From Owenia fusiformis (taxonomy: Eukaryota; Annelida; Polychaeta; Sabellida; Oweniidae): DNA of 64,000 bases. Of the stretch, positions 1-11,860 are shown piece after piece (the first letter of the stretch is position 1; each line of letters starts with the position of its first letter). The translations under genes were made by a program, and so were the position numbers. The notes under the pieces are model-generated. The model was not told where the DNA came from, made no database searches, and saw only the letters and a program-made list of their open reading frames with translations. The DNA lies in assembly GCA_903813345.2 (NCBI GenBank), contig CAIIXF020000006.1, positions 40,744,848 through 40,808,847 of the forward strand, read 5' to 3'.

Positions 1-3000
1 TAACATTTAATGATTACAAAAGGATTAATTGCAGTCTTTGTCTTAGTCTTTGTTTTTCTAACGGCGGAAGTGTACCAACATCACCTTGATTACAGAAGAG
101 ATCATCTAACAGTCTAAAATTGCTTTTAATTCCCGGGTTTTAATTACATTTTATGTATAGACTTTTTTGCCTCTATTCTCATTTTTAAACCTGTTTCTGT
201 TTGCTTATTTAACAATTGTGATAAATTATTCAGTTAGTGTAGAAATCAAAACAATTTTCTACATTATAGTCCCCTCCTCTTGCACTGACTAAAAATTAAA
301 ATAAGCTAGTCTGATTGCGAATTTACAAATCCTGTAAAAATAGCTTCAAACCGCCTTTTAATCAGAGAAAACAATAAGTTAATTCATCTGATTGCGAAAA
401 TACGAATCAATCTGATTATCTGATCTCCATGCTATTTGATTCGTGCATTATCTACAAGTCAGTCGGGCAAGGGTGAAATTATTTCATTTGAAAACAGAAA
501 TAAATATCAGAACCCCTCTAGCATAACTATTCGGAAGAAATTCATACAAAAATAAGGTACACAACTGATGAAGGGTCGCACACAATGCACGCACCCCTCT
601 CCTCCTCCTCCGTGTTTGCCCACACACGACCATATTTGACCCGGGAATATAGGTGTAGCGGTTGCCAGAAGTCGCACAGCTTGGGAGTCAGGGTATCCTG
701 ATCCATGCCTCAACGCCTGACGGGTCTGATATTTAGAGGGGGCGCAAGAATTATAAGGGGGCGGGGTAAACGTGAAAGTTGCCAAAATATCCATAGGAGT
801 AGCCAGGAGGGGGGGGGGGGGTGCGACGGGTGCGATAACAATAGGCTTTATATATGCTTTAATGTTTTATTTATCATGATGCTTTTATGTAGGCTATTAA
901 TTACAGTTCTTTTTGCAATATAAAACTGGTATGTTTATGCAAATTCCGATTTGACTAATATAAAGGGATATTGTTTCATTATGTGGACTTGAGAAAGTCC
1001 GACATACTCACTACTTTCAACCCAAAACTTAAAATAGGAAGTTATCAAGATCCCAAGAACACGATCGCTACTTAAACAATACGTTTGTAAAATCCCGGCG
1101 ATCGAAATGCAATCAAACTTCCGCAATCAGGTGCCTAATTAGTCTTTTGATCTCTAAATTTTTACGACTGAATGTTTCAATGACCTCGTGAGAACCAAAC
1201 GCAATCATCATATAAACATTTTTCTAGTAAATCTAAAATAGAGTAAAACCCAGGGAAAAAGATCGCGTGTTCATAGGAATTAGGCATATTTCAATTTTGA
1301 AATAACAAAAGTCAGTCTCGGAAGAATTTTCCAAGCATTCCCTGCTTCGATGCGTTTTTATTGCAAGGGCCGTTTAGCACCGATATGAATTCATTATAGG
1401 GCATTAGGGTTGTGCTTTATTTGTTTTATTTATATAAATGTTATAAAATGTGTACGACACTTTAATGAATTATTTTTAGGGTTACAATGCATATTTGACT
1501 TTTCCCTCTAAACGTTTAAAATTCATCTTTTCTTAGTTTGCTTCAATAAAATTAACATTGGATCCAAGACAGTTATCAAATTCTCAGACATTTGATTAAT
1601 ATAGATATTTGTACTTCCTTTGACCAGTGGTGCTGGTGTGACTGAGATTCGAATCTAATCTGTTTCATTTTTTATGTAAATTGAGAGGAATAAAGTTTTA
1701 TTTTCAGCGTTTTAACAATCTTAACGTTTGGCGTGCAGCTCAACTTAATACACAATCAAAGGTCAGAATACAGAAATAAGAACATGCCTTTTATTTGTTA
1801 TTCAAGCTCGAGCAATATCCCCGTTATAAAACCAAAATAACTGCGGTTAGGTACCATATCTTGATTACGGTAAAGACAGGCCATCTCATTCTGGTATGCC
1901 AGAGCCACTCTTATCTGCCGATTGTGGAAGGATAAAGACAAAGGGGTCGCGGCTATCGCGATGAGGCCATCTTATTTCTAGGAATTATTTCTGCCTCTCA
2001 TTCCTTAAACCGGCTTCGTTAAACAGTGCCAAAATATATAAGTCGGAGCCAAAAACAAGACTATTTTTATATTTAAATCCCCTCACCTTGTCAATGTCTA
2101 TGCCTGCATCTGGTTTTATACAGATATATACACATAGATTACTTACTGGCCATGGACAGGGGGGGGGGGCACAGAAACGAACATTCTGGGGTCATAAGGG
2201 ATACTTGGGGAAGGGGGAGAGGTGGTGGTGAATAGTGAAGTCCGGGAGTGAAGTTAATGGGTACTGATATCTTTCTTTCGATATTTAGATCCAGAGCAAA
2301 CCACTCGCCGGGCAAGCATTCTTTAAAAACGTGAAGTTTTCACCATGTTGAGCAGTTTTGAAAATTGTCCAATTTGATCCATCGCCTTGTATATTTCTGT
2401 AACTGCCTCCCCCCCCTTGACACTTAAGTGTAAGAATCCTTTCCACACTGTCAATGGTTTTGCAAAATAGTTCATGTCAGGAAGGGGGAGGGGTGAGTGT
2501 GGAGAACAATCACTGACTGCGATTTGTATGATTGAACATTATACACTTATCATAGATTCGTAAAGAATAGTTTTAAAATAAACAGCTTGTTTTATGTTAT
2601 GATTGGAGTGATGTATGCATAGAAGAATGACACTAGTTTTGAAATATCTTAATTATTCCATTGAATGAAGCCATCCGTCCCTCTGTCCATTCTTAACTCA
2701 TACTAGTGGACTGATTTGATTTAAAGAAGAAGTCTCGGTGTAGAACGTGTACACACTAATGGGAACGAATTTTACTCATTTCTATTTAGGATTCGTTCAT
2801 ATACTACCGGGGCTTTAGAGCATTTACAAACGCACGAATTGTATTGTTTTAAGGCAACTTTTATGACATATAATGTATTTAAAGCTGATTAATTTTAGAT
2901 TATATTCGGTTCAATTTTACAAATAATGAATAGTATTACAGTATATCGAAAAATATACAATGATTTACATTAAATTGCTCAGACTGCAAACAATGTACAT

Positions 3001-3372
3001 GGTTGGCGCGTTCTTGATAATAAGAATTAAAGGTTGAACTTAAAAATCAAACATTTTCTTTTTTAAACATAATAAATCTTTAAATCAAGAAAATAAGAAT
3101 AAGATTGATGATTGAGCTTTTCATAGTCAACTGCGACTGTGTCGACGCATGTTTATTTACTTAGCTAATTAGATATGTAAAATTGTTAATGGCCGCAATG
3201 GATAATACGTACATGTAAGCTGTTCGGATAAGACATTTCTGTATGATTAATAACAAATCCCGGGCAGAATGTTATTCAACAGTAACTGATCTTATTAGTT
3301 ATTATTCAATTTGGATAATAAATCTATTATCTCGTTGTATTGATGTTTATTATATAGTGTTTCTCGTTGTGC
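1..3372. other. No gene recognised; non-coding flank
   Basis: AT-rich sequence with short G-runs near 815-830 and 2158-2170 and no open frame resembling a known protein. The CUB-LDLa gene that follows must have upstream exons (signal peptide, start of the CUB domain), but I could not identify any here, so they are either unrecognised or left of the window. Confidence 0.5.
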
Positions 3373-5540
3373 ACAAGGTACATATCTTATAAATCACTTT
3401 TAATTGGAGAACACCTTCCCTGCCCCTCTCTCTAATGCTACAATGTGTGTGTGGGTGATAGCATTGCCACATAGCACTGGGAACAACTCCGCAGTGAATA
3501 TTGTCAACTTCAGTCTAGATGTCAAGAACTACATTAACAGCACAAGGTACATATCTTATAAATTACTTTTAATTGGAGAACACCTTCCCTGCCCATCTCC
3601 TAATGTTACAATGTGTGTGTGGGTGATTGCATTGCCACATAGCACTGGGAACAACTCAGCAGTGAATATTGTCAACTTCAGTCTAGATGTCAAGAACTAC
3701 ATTAACAGCACAAGGTACATATCTTATAAATCACTTTTAATTGGAGAACACCTTCCCTGCCCCTCTCCCTAATGCTACAATCTGTGTGTGGGTGATAGCA
3801 TTGCCACATAGTACTGGGAACAACTCCGCAGTGAATATTGTCAACTTCAGTCTAGATGTCAAGAACTACATTAACAGCACAAGGTACATTACATATCTTA
3901 TAAATCACTTTTAATTGGAGAACACCTTCCCTGCCCGCCTCCCCAATGCTACAATGTGTGTATGGGTGATTGCATTGCCACATAGTACTGGGAACAACTC
4001 CGCAGTGAATATTGTCAACTTCAGTCTAGATGTCAAGAACTACATTAACAGCACAAGGTACATATCTTATAAATCACTTTTAATTGGAGAACACCTTCCC
4101 TGCCCATCTCTAATGCTACAATGTGTGTATGGGTGATTGCATTGCCACATAGCACTGGGAACAACTCAGCAGTGAATATTGTCAACTTCAGTCTAGATGT
4201 CAAGAACTACATTAACAGCACAAGGTACATATCTTATAAATCACTTTTAATTGGAGAACACCTTCCCTGCCCCTCTCCCTAATGCTACAATGTGTGTGTG
4301 GGTGATAGCATTGCCACGTAGTACTGGGAACAACTCCGCAGTGAATATTGTCAACTTCAGTCTAGATGTCAAGAACTACATTAACAGCACAAGGTACATA
4401 TCTTATAAATCACTTTTAATTGGAGAACACCTTCCCTGCCCCTCTCCCTAATGCTACAATGTGTGTGTGGGTGATAGCATTGCCACATAGCACTGGGAAC
4501 AACTCAGCAGTGAATATTGTCAACTTCAGTCTAGATGTCAAGAACTACATTAACAGCACAAGGTACATATCTTATAAATCACTTTTAATTGGAGAACACC
4601 TTCCCTGCCCCTCTCTCTAATGCTACAATGTGTGTGTGGGTGATTGCATTGCCACATAGCACTGGGAACAACTCAGCAGTGAATATTGTCAACTTCAGTC
4701 TAGATGTCAAGAACTACATTAACAGCACAAGGTACATTACATATCTTATAAATCACTTTTAATTGGAGAACACCTTCCCTGCCCGCCTCCCTAATGTTAC
4801 AATGTGTGTGTGGGTGATAGCATTGCCACATAGCACTGGGAACAACTCCGCAGTGAATATTGTCAACTTCAGTCTAGATGTCAAGAACTACATTAACAGC
4901 ACAAGGTACATATCTTATAAATCACTTTTAATTGGAGAACACCTTCCCTGCCCATCTCTAATGCTACAATGTGTGTATGGGTGATTGCATTGCCACATAG
5001 CACTGGGAACAACTCAGCAGTGAATATTGTCAACTTCAGTCTAGATGTCAAGAACTACATTAACAGCACAAGGTACATATCTTATAAATCACTTTTAATT
5101 GGAGAACACCTTCCCTGCCCATCTCCTAATGTTACAATGTGTGTGTGGGTGATTGCATTGCCACATAGCACTGGGAACAACTCAGCAGTGAATATTGTCA
5201 ACTTCAGTCTAGATGTCAAGAACTACATTAACAGCACAAGGTACATTACATATCTTATAAATCACTTTTAATTGGAGAACACCTTCCCTGCCCCTCTCTC
5301 TAATGCTACAATGTGTGTGGGTGATAGCATTGCCACATAGTACTGGGAACAACTCCGCAGTGAATATTGTCAACTTCAGTCTAGATGTCAAGAACTACAT
5401 TAACAGCACAAGGTACATTACATATCTTATAAATCACTTTTAATTGGAGAACACCTTCCCTGCCCCTCTCTCTAATGCTACAATGTGTGTGTGGGTGATA
5501 GCATTGCCACATAGCACTGGGAACAACTCAGCAGTGAGTA
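3373..5540 (+). repeat. Tandem array of ~169-bp units carrying a CUB half-exon and its 5' splice site
   Basis: The junction ACAAG|GTACAT recurs at about 3373, 3542, 3711, 3881, 4054, 4222, 4391, 4560, 4729, 4902, 5070, 5238 and 5408, giving 12 full units of about 169 bp plus partial ends. Each unit holds a coding-like stretch with CVWVIALPHSTGNNSAVNIV, typical of the second-cysteine strand of a CUB domain, ending in a donor. A ~32-bp spacer then leads into the next unit. Some units carry a 5-bp expansion after the donor (GTACATTACAT). Most units keep the frame open but lengths of 168-173 bp shift frame between units. The spacer is very short for an animal intron, so the array is more likely an amplified exon end with its donor than a set of independent exons. 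Confidence 0.9.
3410..3546 (+). CDS. Candidate exon, N-terminal half of a CUB domain (first array copy)
   Basis: From a possible acceptor (TTGGAG) to the donor AAG|GTACAT the copy encodes about 45 residues, including TMCVWVIALPHS and VNIVNFSLDVKNYINST. This matches the CUB pattern C-x-W-x-I followed by a beta strand rich in V/I/F. The exon ends after two bases of a codon (AG), exactly the phase needed to join the exon at 7391. The left boundary is weak because there is no good polypyrimidine tract. Any of the ~12 full copies could be the one used; this one is listed as representative. The last full copy, ending at 5412, lacks 2 bp of the GT run before the Cys-Val-Trp codons. Confidence 0.5.
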
Positions 5541-5542
5541 AG

Positions 5543-7443
5543 TAACAACCTAGTTATAAGAAATGGTGGCTCAGAGAGTTCCCCAGAGATCCCAGTAATA
5601 CTAAAACAAGATTCATATATTTCCAGTAACATCCTAGTTATAAGGGATGGTGGCTCAGAGAGTTCCCCAGAGATCCCAGTAATACTAAAACAAGATTCAT
5701 ATATTTCCAGTAACATCCTAGTTATAAGAGATGGTGGCTCAGAGAGTTCCCCAGAGATCCCAGTAATACTAAAACAAGATTCATATATTTCCAGTAACAG
5801 CCTAGTTATAAGAAATGGTGGCTCAGAGAGTTCCCCAGAGATCCCAGTAATACTAAAACAAGATTCATATATTTCCAGTAACAGCCTAGTTATAAGAAAT
5901 GGTGGCTCAGAGAGTTCCCCAGAGATCCCAGTGATACTAAAACAAGATTCATATATTTCCAGTAACAGCCTAGTTATAAGAAATGGTGGCTGAGAGAGTT
6001 CCCCAGAGATCCCAGTAATACTAAAACAAGATTCATATATTTCCAGTAACAGCCTAGTTATAAGAAATGGTGGCTCAGAGAGTTCCCCAGAGATCCCAGT
6101 AATACTAAAACAAGATTCATATATTTCCAGTAACAGCCTAGTTATAAGAAATGGTGCCTCAGAGAGTTCCCCAGAGATCCCAGTAATACTAAAACAAGAT
6201 TCATACATTTCCAGTAACATCCTAGTTATAAGAGATGGTGGCTCAGAGAGTTCCCCAGAGATCCCAGTAATACTAAAACAAGATTCATATATTTCCAGTA
6301 ACATCCTAGTTATAAGAGATGGTGGCGCAGAGAGTTCCCCAGAGATCCCAGTAATACTAAAACAAGATTCATATATTTCCAGTAACATCCTAGTTATAAG
6401 AGATGGTGGCTCAGAGAGTTCCCCAGAGATCCCAGTAATACTAAAACAAGATTCATATATTTCCAGTAACAGCCTAGTTATAAGAAATGGTGGCTGGGAG
6501 AGTTCCCCAGAGATCCCAGTAATACTAAAACAAGATTCATATATTTCCAGTAACAGCCTAGTTATAAGAAATGGTGGCTCAGAGAGTTCCCCAGAGATCC
6601 CAGTGGTACTAAAACAAGATTCATATATTTCCAGTAACAGCCTAGTTATAAGAAATGGTGGCTGAGAGAGTTCCCCAGAGATCCCAGTAATACTAAAACA
6701 AGATTCATATATTTCCAGTAACAGCCTAGTTATAAGAAATGGTGGCTCAGAGAGTTCCCCAGAGATCCCAGTAGTACTAAAACAAGATTCATATATTTCC
6801 AGTAACAGCCTAGTTATAAGAAATGGTGGCTCAGAGAGTTCCCCAGAGATCCCAGTAATACTAAAACAAGATTCATACATTTCCAGTAACATCCTAGTTA
6901 TAAGAGATGGTGGCTCAGAGAGTTCCCCAGAGATCCCAGTAATACTAAAACAAGATTCATATATTTCCAGTAACAGCCTAGTTATAAGAGATGGTGGCTC
7001 AGAGAGTTCCCCAGAGATCCCAGTGATACTAAAACAAGATTCATATATTTCTAGTAACAGCCTTGTTATAAGAGATGGTGGCTCAGAGAGTTCCCCAGAG
7101 ATCCCAGTGATACTAAAACAAGATTCATATATTTCCAGTAACAGCCTTGTTATAAGAGATGGTGGCTCAGAGAGTTCCCCAGAGATCCCAGTGATACTAA
7201 AACAAGATTCATATATTTCCAGTAACAGCCTTGTTATAAGAGATGGTGGCTCAGAGAGTTCCCCAGAGATCCCAGTAATACTAAAACAAGATTCATATAT
7301 TTCCAGTAACAGCCTTGTTATAAGAGATGGTGGCTCAGAGAGTTCCCCACAGAATCCAGTAATACTAAAACAAGATTCATATATTTCCAGTAACAGCCTT
7401 GTTATAAGAGATGGTGGCCCGGAGAGTTCCCCAGAGATCCCAT
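5543..7443 (+). repeat. 84-bp x 23 tandem array carrying a 3' splice site and CUB exon start
   Basis: The exon start after TTTCCAG recurs every 84 bp from 5543 to 7391: 22 exact intervals, 23 units, no length change. Each unit holds TACTAAAAC (branch-point-like), ~20 bases, ATTTCCAG, then ~52 bases of coding-like sequence (SNSLVIRDGGSESSPEIP). On the + strand the 28-residue repeat stays in frame except for TGA at 5991 (unit 6) and 6663 (unit 14). The last unit is continuous with the functional-looking exon at 7391. The opposite strand is also open across the array, which is expected when one open 84-bp unit is repeated. Confidence 0.95.
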
Positions 7444-7575
7444 TTACATTAAAAGATGGCACTACTGGTACACTGCAATCTCGTTACAATCAGTTGTGGG
7501 TGAAATACACTTTCCAACCTGACATGAATGTCACCAAGCTTGGCTTTGCATTCCAGATCTCTGCACAAACATATG
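7391..7575 (+). CDS. Exon: C-terminal half of CUB domain
   Basis: The exon runs from acceptor ATTTCCAG| to donor TATG|GTAAGA. It encodes NSLVIRDGGPESSPEIP, then a stretch ending NQLWVKYTFQPD and KLGFAFQISAQTY. This is the classic second half of a CUB domain: the [S/D]-L-x-I-[Y/R]-DG loop, the S-P-x-I turn, the N-x-L-W-V-K-F strand and the final G-F-x-x-x-[Y/F] strand. The first base completes the AG left by the upstream half-exon. The last base joins the LDLa exon to give a Glu-Cys junction. CUB domains are extracellular protein-binding modules. The exon is the last unit of the 84-bp array; its upstream copies are imperfect alternatives. Confidence 0.85.
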
Positions 7576-8116
7576 GTAAGACTGATAGATTTTCAATTAT
7601 CTTCATTTTCAAATACATGTAAACTTTATATGTTAACTTCACTTTTAAGAACGGCTTGACTCCTTGATCCAAAAACTTGAAATTATACTTGAAAGGCCAT
7701 ATTTTGACGTATAGTAGCCTTCTTGTTATGTCATCATCAAAAGTTGGGACATATTGTTATGGTGTTCTGAGGTTAGTGTACGGCCGTAGGCATCTGTAAG
7801 AAATGGCAAGTAGTGACATTTTGCATGTTAATGCCTTGTTTTATAAGTTTTGTCTCTCCTCTCTACTTACAGTATACGGTATGTCTTACCTATTTTTTGA
7901 TCAAAGTGATGCTCCCAAGTGAGTTTTCAGATTACTTTTAGGACTACATGTACATGAAGGACTACATTTTTAAACATGGTTCTAAGTTGCTGCCTCATTT
8001 ATGGCATATTTTGGGGATGTATGCATCCCTCTTACACAATCTATTCTAAATAATGCATTCAGCATGTTCGACCAGGAGTAAGTCTGAGAAAAAAATATTA
8101 TATTTTATTATTACAG

Positions 8117-8239
8117 AATGTCCGAAATCTCAACAATGTAACAATGGAGTGTGTATGCATGCATCATGGAAATGTGACAATATTGACCAATGTGGGGACA
8201 TGTCTGATGAAGAAAACTGCAACTTTGTTGCAAATGGAA
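8117..8239 (+). CDS. Exon: LDL-receptor class A module
   Basis: The exon lies between TTACAG| and |GTAAGT, with phases matching the CUB exon before and the membrane exon after. The ~41 residues read [20 protein letters not shown], then [14 protein letters not shown]. This is a complete LDLa module with six cysteines and the calcium-binding W-x-C-D...D...D-x-S-D-E-E-N-C signature. It follows the CUB domain directly. CUB plus LDLa plus one membrane helix recalls NETO- or LRP3/10/12-type membrane proteins, but I cannot assign orthology. Confidence 0.9.
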
Positions 8240-8345
8240 GTAAGTGATCATAGGTCATTTGCATATTCTAATAATCGGCATATGAACTCATGTCAATGTT
8301 TTCAAGTTAATGTCTGTTTAGGAGACTCTCAATGAATTCAAAATA

Positions 8346-9438
8346 CGAGGGGTGATCCAAAAGTCTTGGACGCCCCGCTCTAACTTTGCTATTTTCTAAT
8401 ATAATTACATGAAACGTTCAGATAATAAAGATTAACATCTTAACAACTTTATGTATAACTTTCAACAGAAAATAATATATTTTAGCTACTTTTCTAAATA
8501 CTTTTTAATACCGGGTCGCGGCCACCCGGAACGGTATTTGAATATAGCAAATCACGTCACAACTGTTATAATATGGCAAATACTTTAGGTGCAGGTGCAC
8601 AGCCTAAAAACTGTCATGATATGAGAGAATTTCCAATTTTCAATCTGAGTGTCATCTGCCATCATCATCTTCACATATTGAGACCTACTTTTCAACATAT
8701 TTTCCACGAATTTGAACACGTACATTTTTCATACCGCTTTACCAATGAATGGAAGACATTTATGAAACCGCCATTGCTTATGTGATACAAGTGCTGCTGG
8801 ATTGCACTCTAAACCTAATCCAATGAGTAAAAAACATTTTCTTCCAACCCTTCTTTCAACTTGGAGAAAAGGAAGAAAATCACACAGAGCCATAAGACTG
8901 TATCGTGCAAATGGTAGCTGCTCAAGGTCAATAATAGTGAGAATATCTTGTAGTATACTTTGTTCCTCATTGATTTCTTTCACGTTCTCCATTTCAGCAG
9001 CCATCTTGGAGCAAAAGTGATACCAGAATGAGGGTTGCTTGTCTGATGTCATTTTCATAGAATTTGATATATGCAGCCATTGTCATATATGACATGTTAA
9101 TTAAAACACAATTAATTGATTACCTAATAACAAAGGAAATAAACTAACATGGTTTAACATTCAAAATTCAAAGAAAGATAGTGGTCAAGACTTGCGAAAC
9201 AAGTTAAATGGCGGGAATATTTAAGGCTGAAAGTTGTCATGTGCGAATACCGTTCCGGGTGGCAGGGTCCCTATATTAAAAACTATCTAGAAAACTACAT
9301 CAAATACATAATTTCACCATGAAATTAACTCACAAAGTAGTTAGGTTGTTGGTCTTTATTATTGGAAAGTTTAAAGTAATTTTATCAAAAACCAACAAAA
9401 TTAGAGCAGGGCGTCCAAGACTTTTGGATCACCCCTCG
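8346..9438 (-). mobile_element. Tc1/mariner-like element with TA duplication and decayed transposase
   Basis: It begins CGAGGGGTGATCCAAAAGTC and ends in the inverse complement, flanked by TA (8344-8345, 9439-9440). A second inverted pair lies inside (around 8512-8570 and 9190-9270; GGCCACCCGGAACGGTATT versus AATACCGTTCCGGGTGGC), so the ends are long imperfect inverted repeats. On the minus strand, 8729-9058 reads as a mariner-family C-terminal remnant, with CDFLPFL in place of the usual CDFFLFP and QWRFHKCLPFIGKAV downstream. No upstream catalytic domain remains, so it is non-autonomous. It sits in the intron between the LDLa and membrane exons. Confidence 0.85.
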
Positions 9439-9582
9439 TAGGTACATTGTAATTTTAAAAATGAAAATCTTAAGTATTGAGATGGACCCCTGACACAGAT
9501 TCGCTATATATCTATAATTAATGTCAGAAAACTGATTTATTCCTCATACTTTTCAAAGTAGTACATGTATTTATTTTTCCAG

Positions 9583-9728
9583 TTTCTTCACTTGTATTTG
9601 CGCTGACTGTTGTTGGGACATTCTTTGCTGCCATCCTTCTTGCTTGTCTCCTGCCGTATCTCTACAAACGTTTCAAATATCCCAACTATAATGAGCTCCA
9701 TGACCTCATGACCCCAGTTACAACTTAG
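9583..9728 (+). CDS. Terminal exon: transmembrane helix and short cytoplasmic tail
   Basis: Acceptor TTATTTTTCCAG|; the first two bases complete an Ile codon from the LDLa exon. The exon encodes SSLVFALTVVGTFFAAILLA, then CLLPYLYKRF and a short tail ending NELHDLMTPVTT before TAG. A ~23-residue hydrophobic segment followed by K/R residues fits a type I membrane topology. The tail of about 20 residues contains YNEL, which is not a classical Y-x-x-phi site. The stop codon lies at the start of a degenerate 3' minisatellite. Confidence 0.85.
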
Positions 9729-9902
9729 GTATACTACACACCACAGGTACAACTTAGATACCTTCCACTTTAGAATTACAACTTTGATCTGCTAGACTGA
9801 AGTAACAACTTAGATCTGTAAACCACAGTTACAACTAAGGTCTGCCAAATACCAGTTAAAATTTAGATCTGTGAAACTGCAGTTACAATTTAGATCTGCC
9901 TT
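9714..9902 (+). repeat. Degenerate ~20-40-bp minisatellite starting at the CUB-LDLa stop codon
   Basis: About seven imperfect repeats of AGTTACAACTTAGATCTGC. The first copy includes the last codons (Val-Thr-Thr-stop) of the membrane-protein gene, so the repeat spread from or into the end of the coding sequence. Confidence 0.7.
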
Positions 9903-11124
9903 GCTGTCTGTCTCCGAGGCCATCCATCTATTTGGAACATTACTCAAATACCATACTAAGGACTAATTTGCTTCATATACAATATATATATATATAATAT
10001 ATGTAGAATTGGATTTACTTTTAGGATGTTATTTACACATTGTTATAATTGACTACAAAACATTAATATTATGCTGCAACTGCAATTGTTTCTCATCTGT
10101 AATATAATATGCAATATTTATAACTTCTTTGGGTTGATGTGATCCCAGTTTTACATGTTCAAATATGCAAACTGTAGCTTGTGATTTGAATTTATCATTC
10201 CAGTCATTATTTGATTAGGACATTTGAAATTGTATGATATTTGATTACATATTATAGATTATGTAGCACAACAAGTTAATGCACACTTTTCTGTTATTTT
10301 TTCTGTTATACATCGAGCATACAAAAAATGATGTGAGAATACAAACTTTCATTATTGCCATAATTATGATGAATTAGTATAACATTATCAACATGAATGC
10401 ATACAATCAAATTCTAGGGGGGGGTTCACTTTGGCAAATATGGCCAAAAATCACTCAAAAATTAGTCAGAATGGTGAAAAACTGCATGATTTTGAAAGAG
10501 ATTTTGGCAAGGGGGGGTTCGACCGAACCCCCCCCCCCCCCCCTGGCTACAGGCCTGCATGTTTTGTTTTTGAGTTCTATGTTTATATACAGAAAAATTC
10601 TCCAATTTTGAAAACCCAAGAAAATGCTCGTATATGGAATCTTGGAAGTTGCGTGACCTTCTCTTGAAATCCCATGATATAACGATGCACCCCCTATTTT
10701 TTACAAAATGCTTTATATTGTATACTATTTTATTGTAATGTAACTATAAATTTGCTTTAATAATAAAATAGATGTTGTCATTACATCGATGATTATGTTA
10801 TGTTGCACTTAGACATATATGATTTTAAGTGTAGAGTTTGAGCAATGCAATCTAGTATTTTGAAATGGATAAGTGACAAATAAAGTGATTTGTTAAAGAA
10901 ATAAAGTTTACATTTTAAAGACACTTTGGCTGGAAGACAGCTATTTTGAAAATGGCCACCATTTTTACATGTGGAAGTATTTTATGGTTTTTTGGTATAA
11001 CTCAAAGAGTAATTATTTTCGATGAACCGAATGTCTCCCAAATCCTGCAACTGTAGTGAGTATCAACTGATATTCTCCTTCAAGAGATTGTTGATACATC
11101 AAAATGCAATAACTACAACAATTA
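9903..11124 (+). other. Probable 3' UTR and intergenic DNA with a G-run repeat
   Basis: No coding exon seen. Candidate polyadenylation signals AATAAA lie at 10879 and 10900. At about 10414-10560 is a dispersed repeat with long G and C runs ending CCCCCTGGCTACAGGCC. Related fragments occur near 24545-24680 and 52490-53590. Confidence 0.5.
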
Positions 11125-11518
11125 CACACCGGAATAGCCTGACAACGGTAAAGTCAGATACCGTTGTCACAAATGGCTGACAACCATCGCTTCAATTCGA
11201 TTTTCATGAACTGTATGTTTAATAGAGTATCTTGATCAAATTCCTTTGGTACAACAATCAATCAAGTGTCTTGATACTAATCGTTTGTTTAAAAATGTTG
11301 TACCATCAAATAAAAATCGATCAAAATATGACACGGGACAACGGATACTGTATTTACCATGTGCCGTTGTCTCTGTAATTATTTGAAATTCAGATTCCGT
11401 TGTCATCACGCCTTACCATCGACAACGTACGGTGACAGAATATACCGGCGTACACCTTAGCTGTACGTTGTCATGTTTGAAGCGAAAAGTGTGATGTAGG
11501 TTTTAAAAGATTTATCTA

Positions 11519-11805
11519 AGGAATATGATGAAGTATTTTATGTTTAATTTCACGTGCATGCTCTTGGCAAGACTTTAAACTTTCTAATTACTTTGACAGA
11601 TTCTCAAGTGGTGCTCGAGATTTTTCTAGGTAATTCCACCCACGTTCATGTGAATATAATCAACATTTTCCAGCCGGTCAATTATGTGGGTGGAATTACC
11701 AAGAAAAAATTCGAGCACTGCTCGAGAATCTGTTAACGTAATTAGCAAGTTAAAAGTCTTGCCAAGAGCATCCATATGACATTAAGCATGAAATACTTCA
11801 TATAT
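11519..11805. repeat. Hairpin (foldback) MITE
   Basis: Two arms of ~130 bp, 11519-11650 and 11683-11805, are inverse complements at most positions. Examples are GCTCTTGGCAAGACTTT versus its inverse, and CTCGAG flanked by matching sequence. The loop is short. No coding capacity. Confidence 0.8.
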
Positions 11806-11807
11806 AT

Positions 11808-11860
11808 ATATTTGGGGGGGGGGGGGCTCGTGCGAGTTCCCCCCCCCACCCAAATATCTC
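11808..11860. other. G-run/C-run stem-loop
   Basis: TATTTGG followed by a run of G, then CTCGTGCGAG and a run of C ending CCAAATA. The two halves pair as a stem with a G-rich strand. Similar G-run modules occur at 10414, 24640, 52500 and 53535. Confidence 0.6.

Noticed and set aside
3404-5271. Short + strand frames of 66-122 codons in the 169-bp array as separate genes
   Set aside because: They are the same repeated half-exon read through the spacer; no independent start or stop context.
5528-7462. 644-codon open frame on the minus strand (repeats of GISGELSEPPSLITRLLLEIY)
   Set aside because: It is the antisense of the 84-bp array. One open 84-bp unit repeated 23 times yields a long frame automatically. 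The + strand unit matches a CUB domain and is spliced in phase; the minus frame has no homology I recognise.
8200-8225. CTGATGA…GAAA as a hammerhead ribozyme core
   Set aside because: It is the SDEEN codons of the LDLa module and lacks hammerhead stems. No hammerhead was found near the Penelope-like element either.
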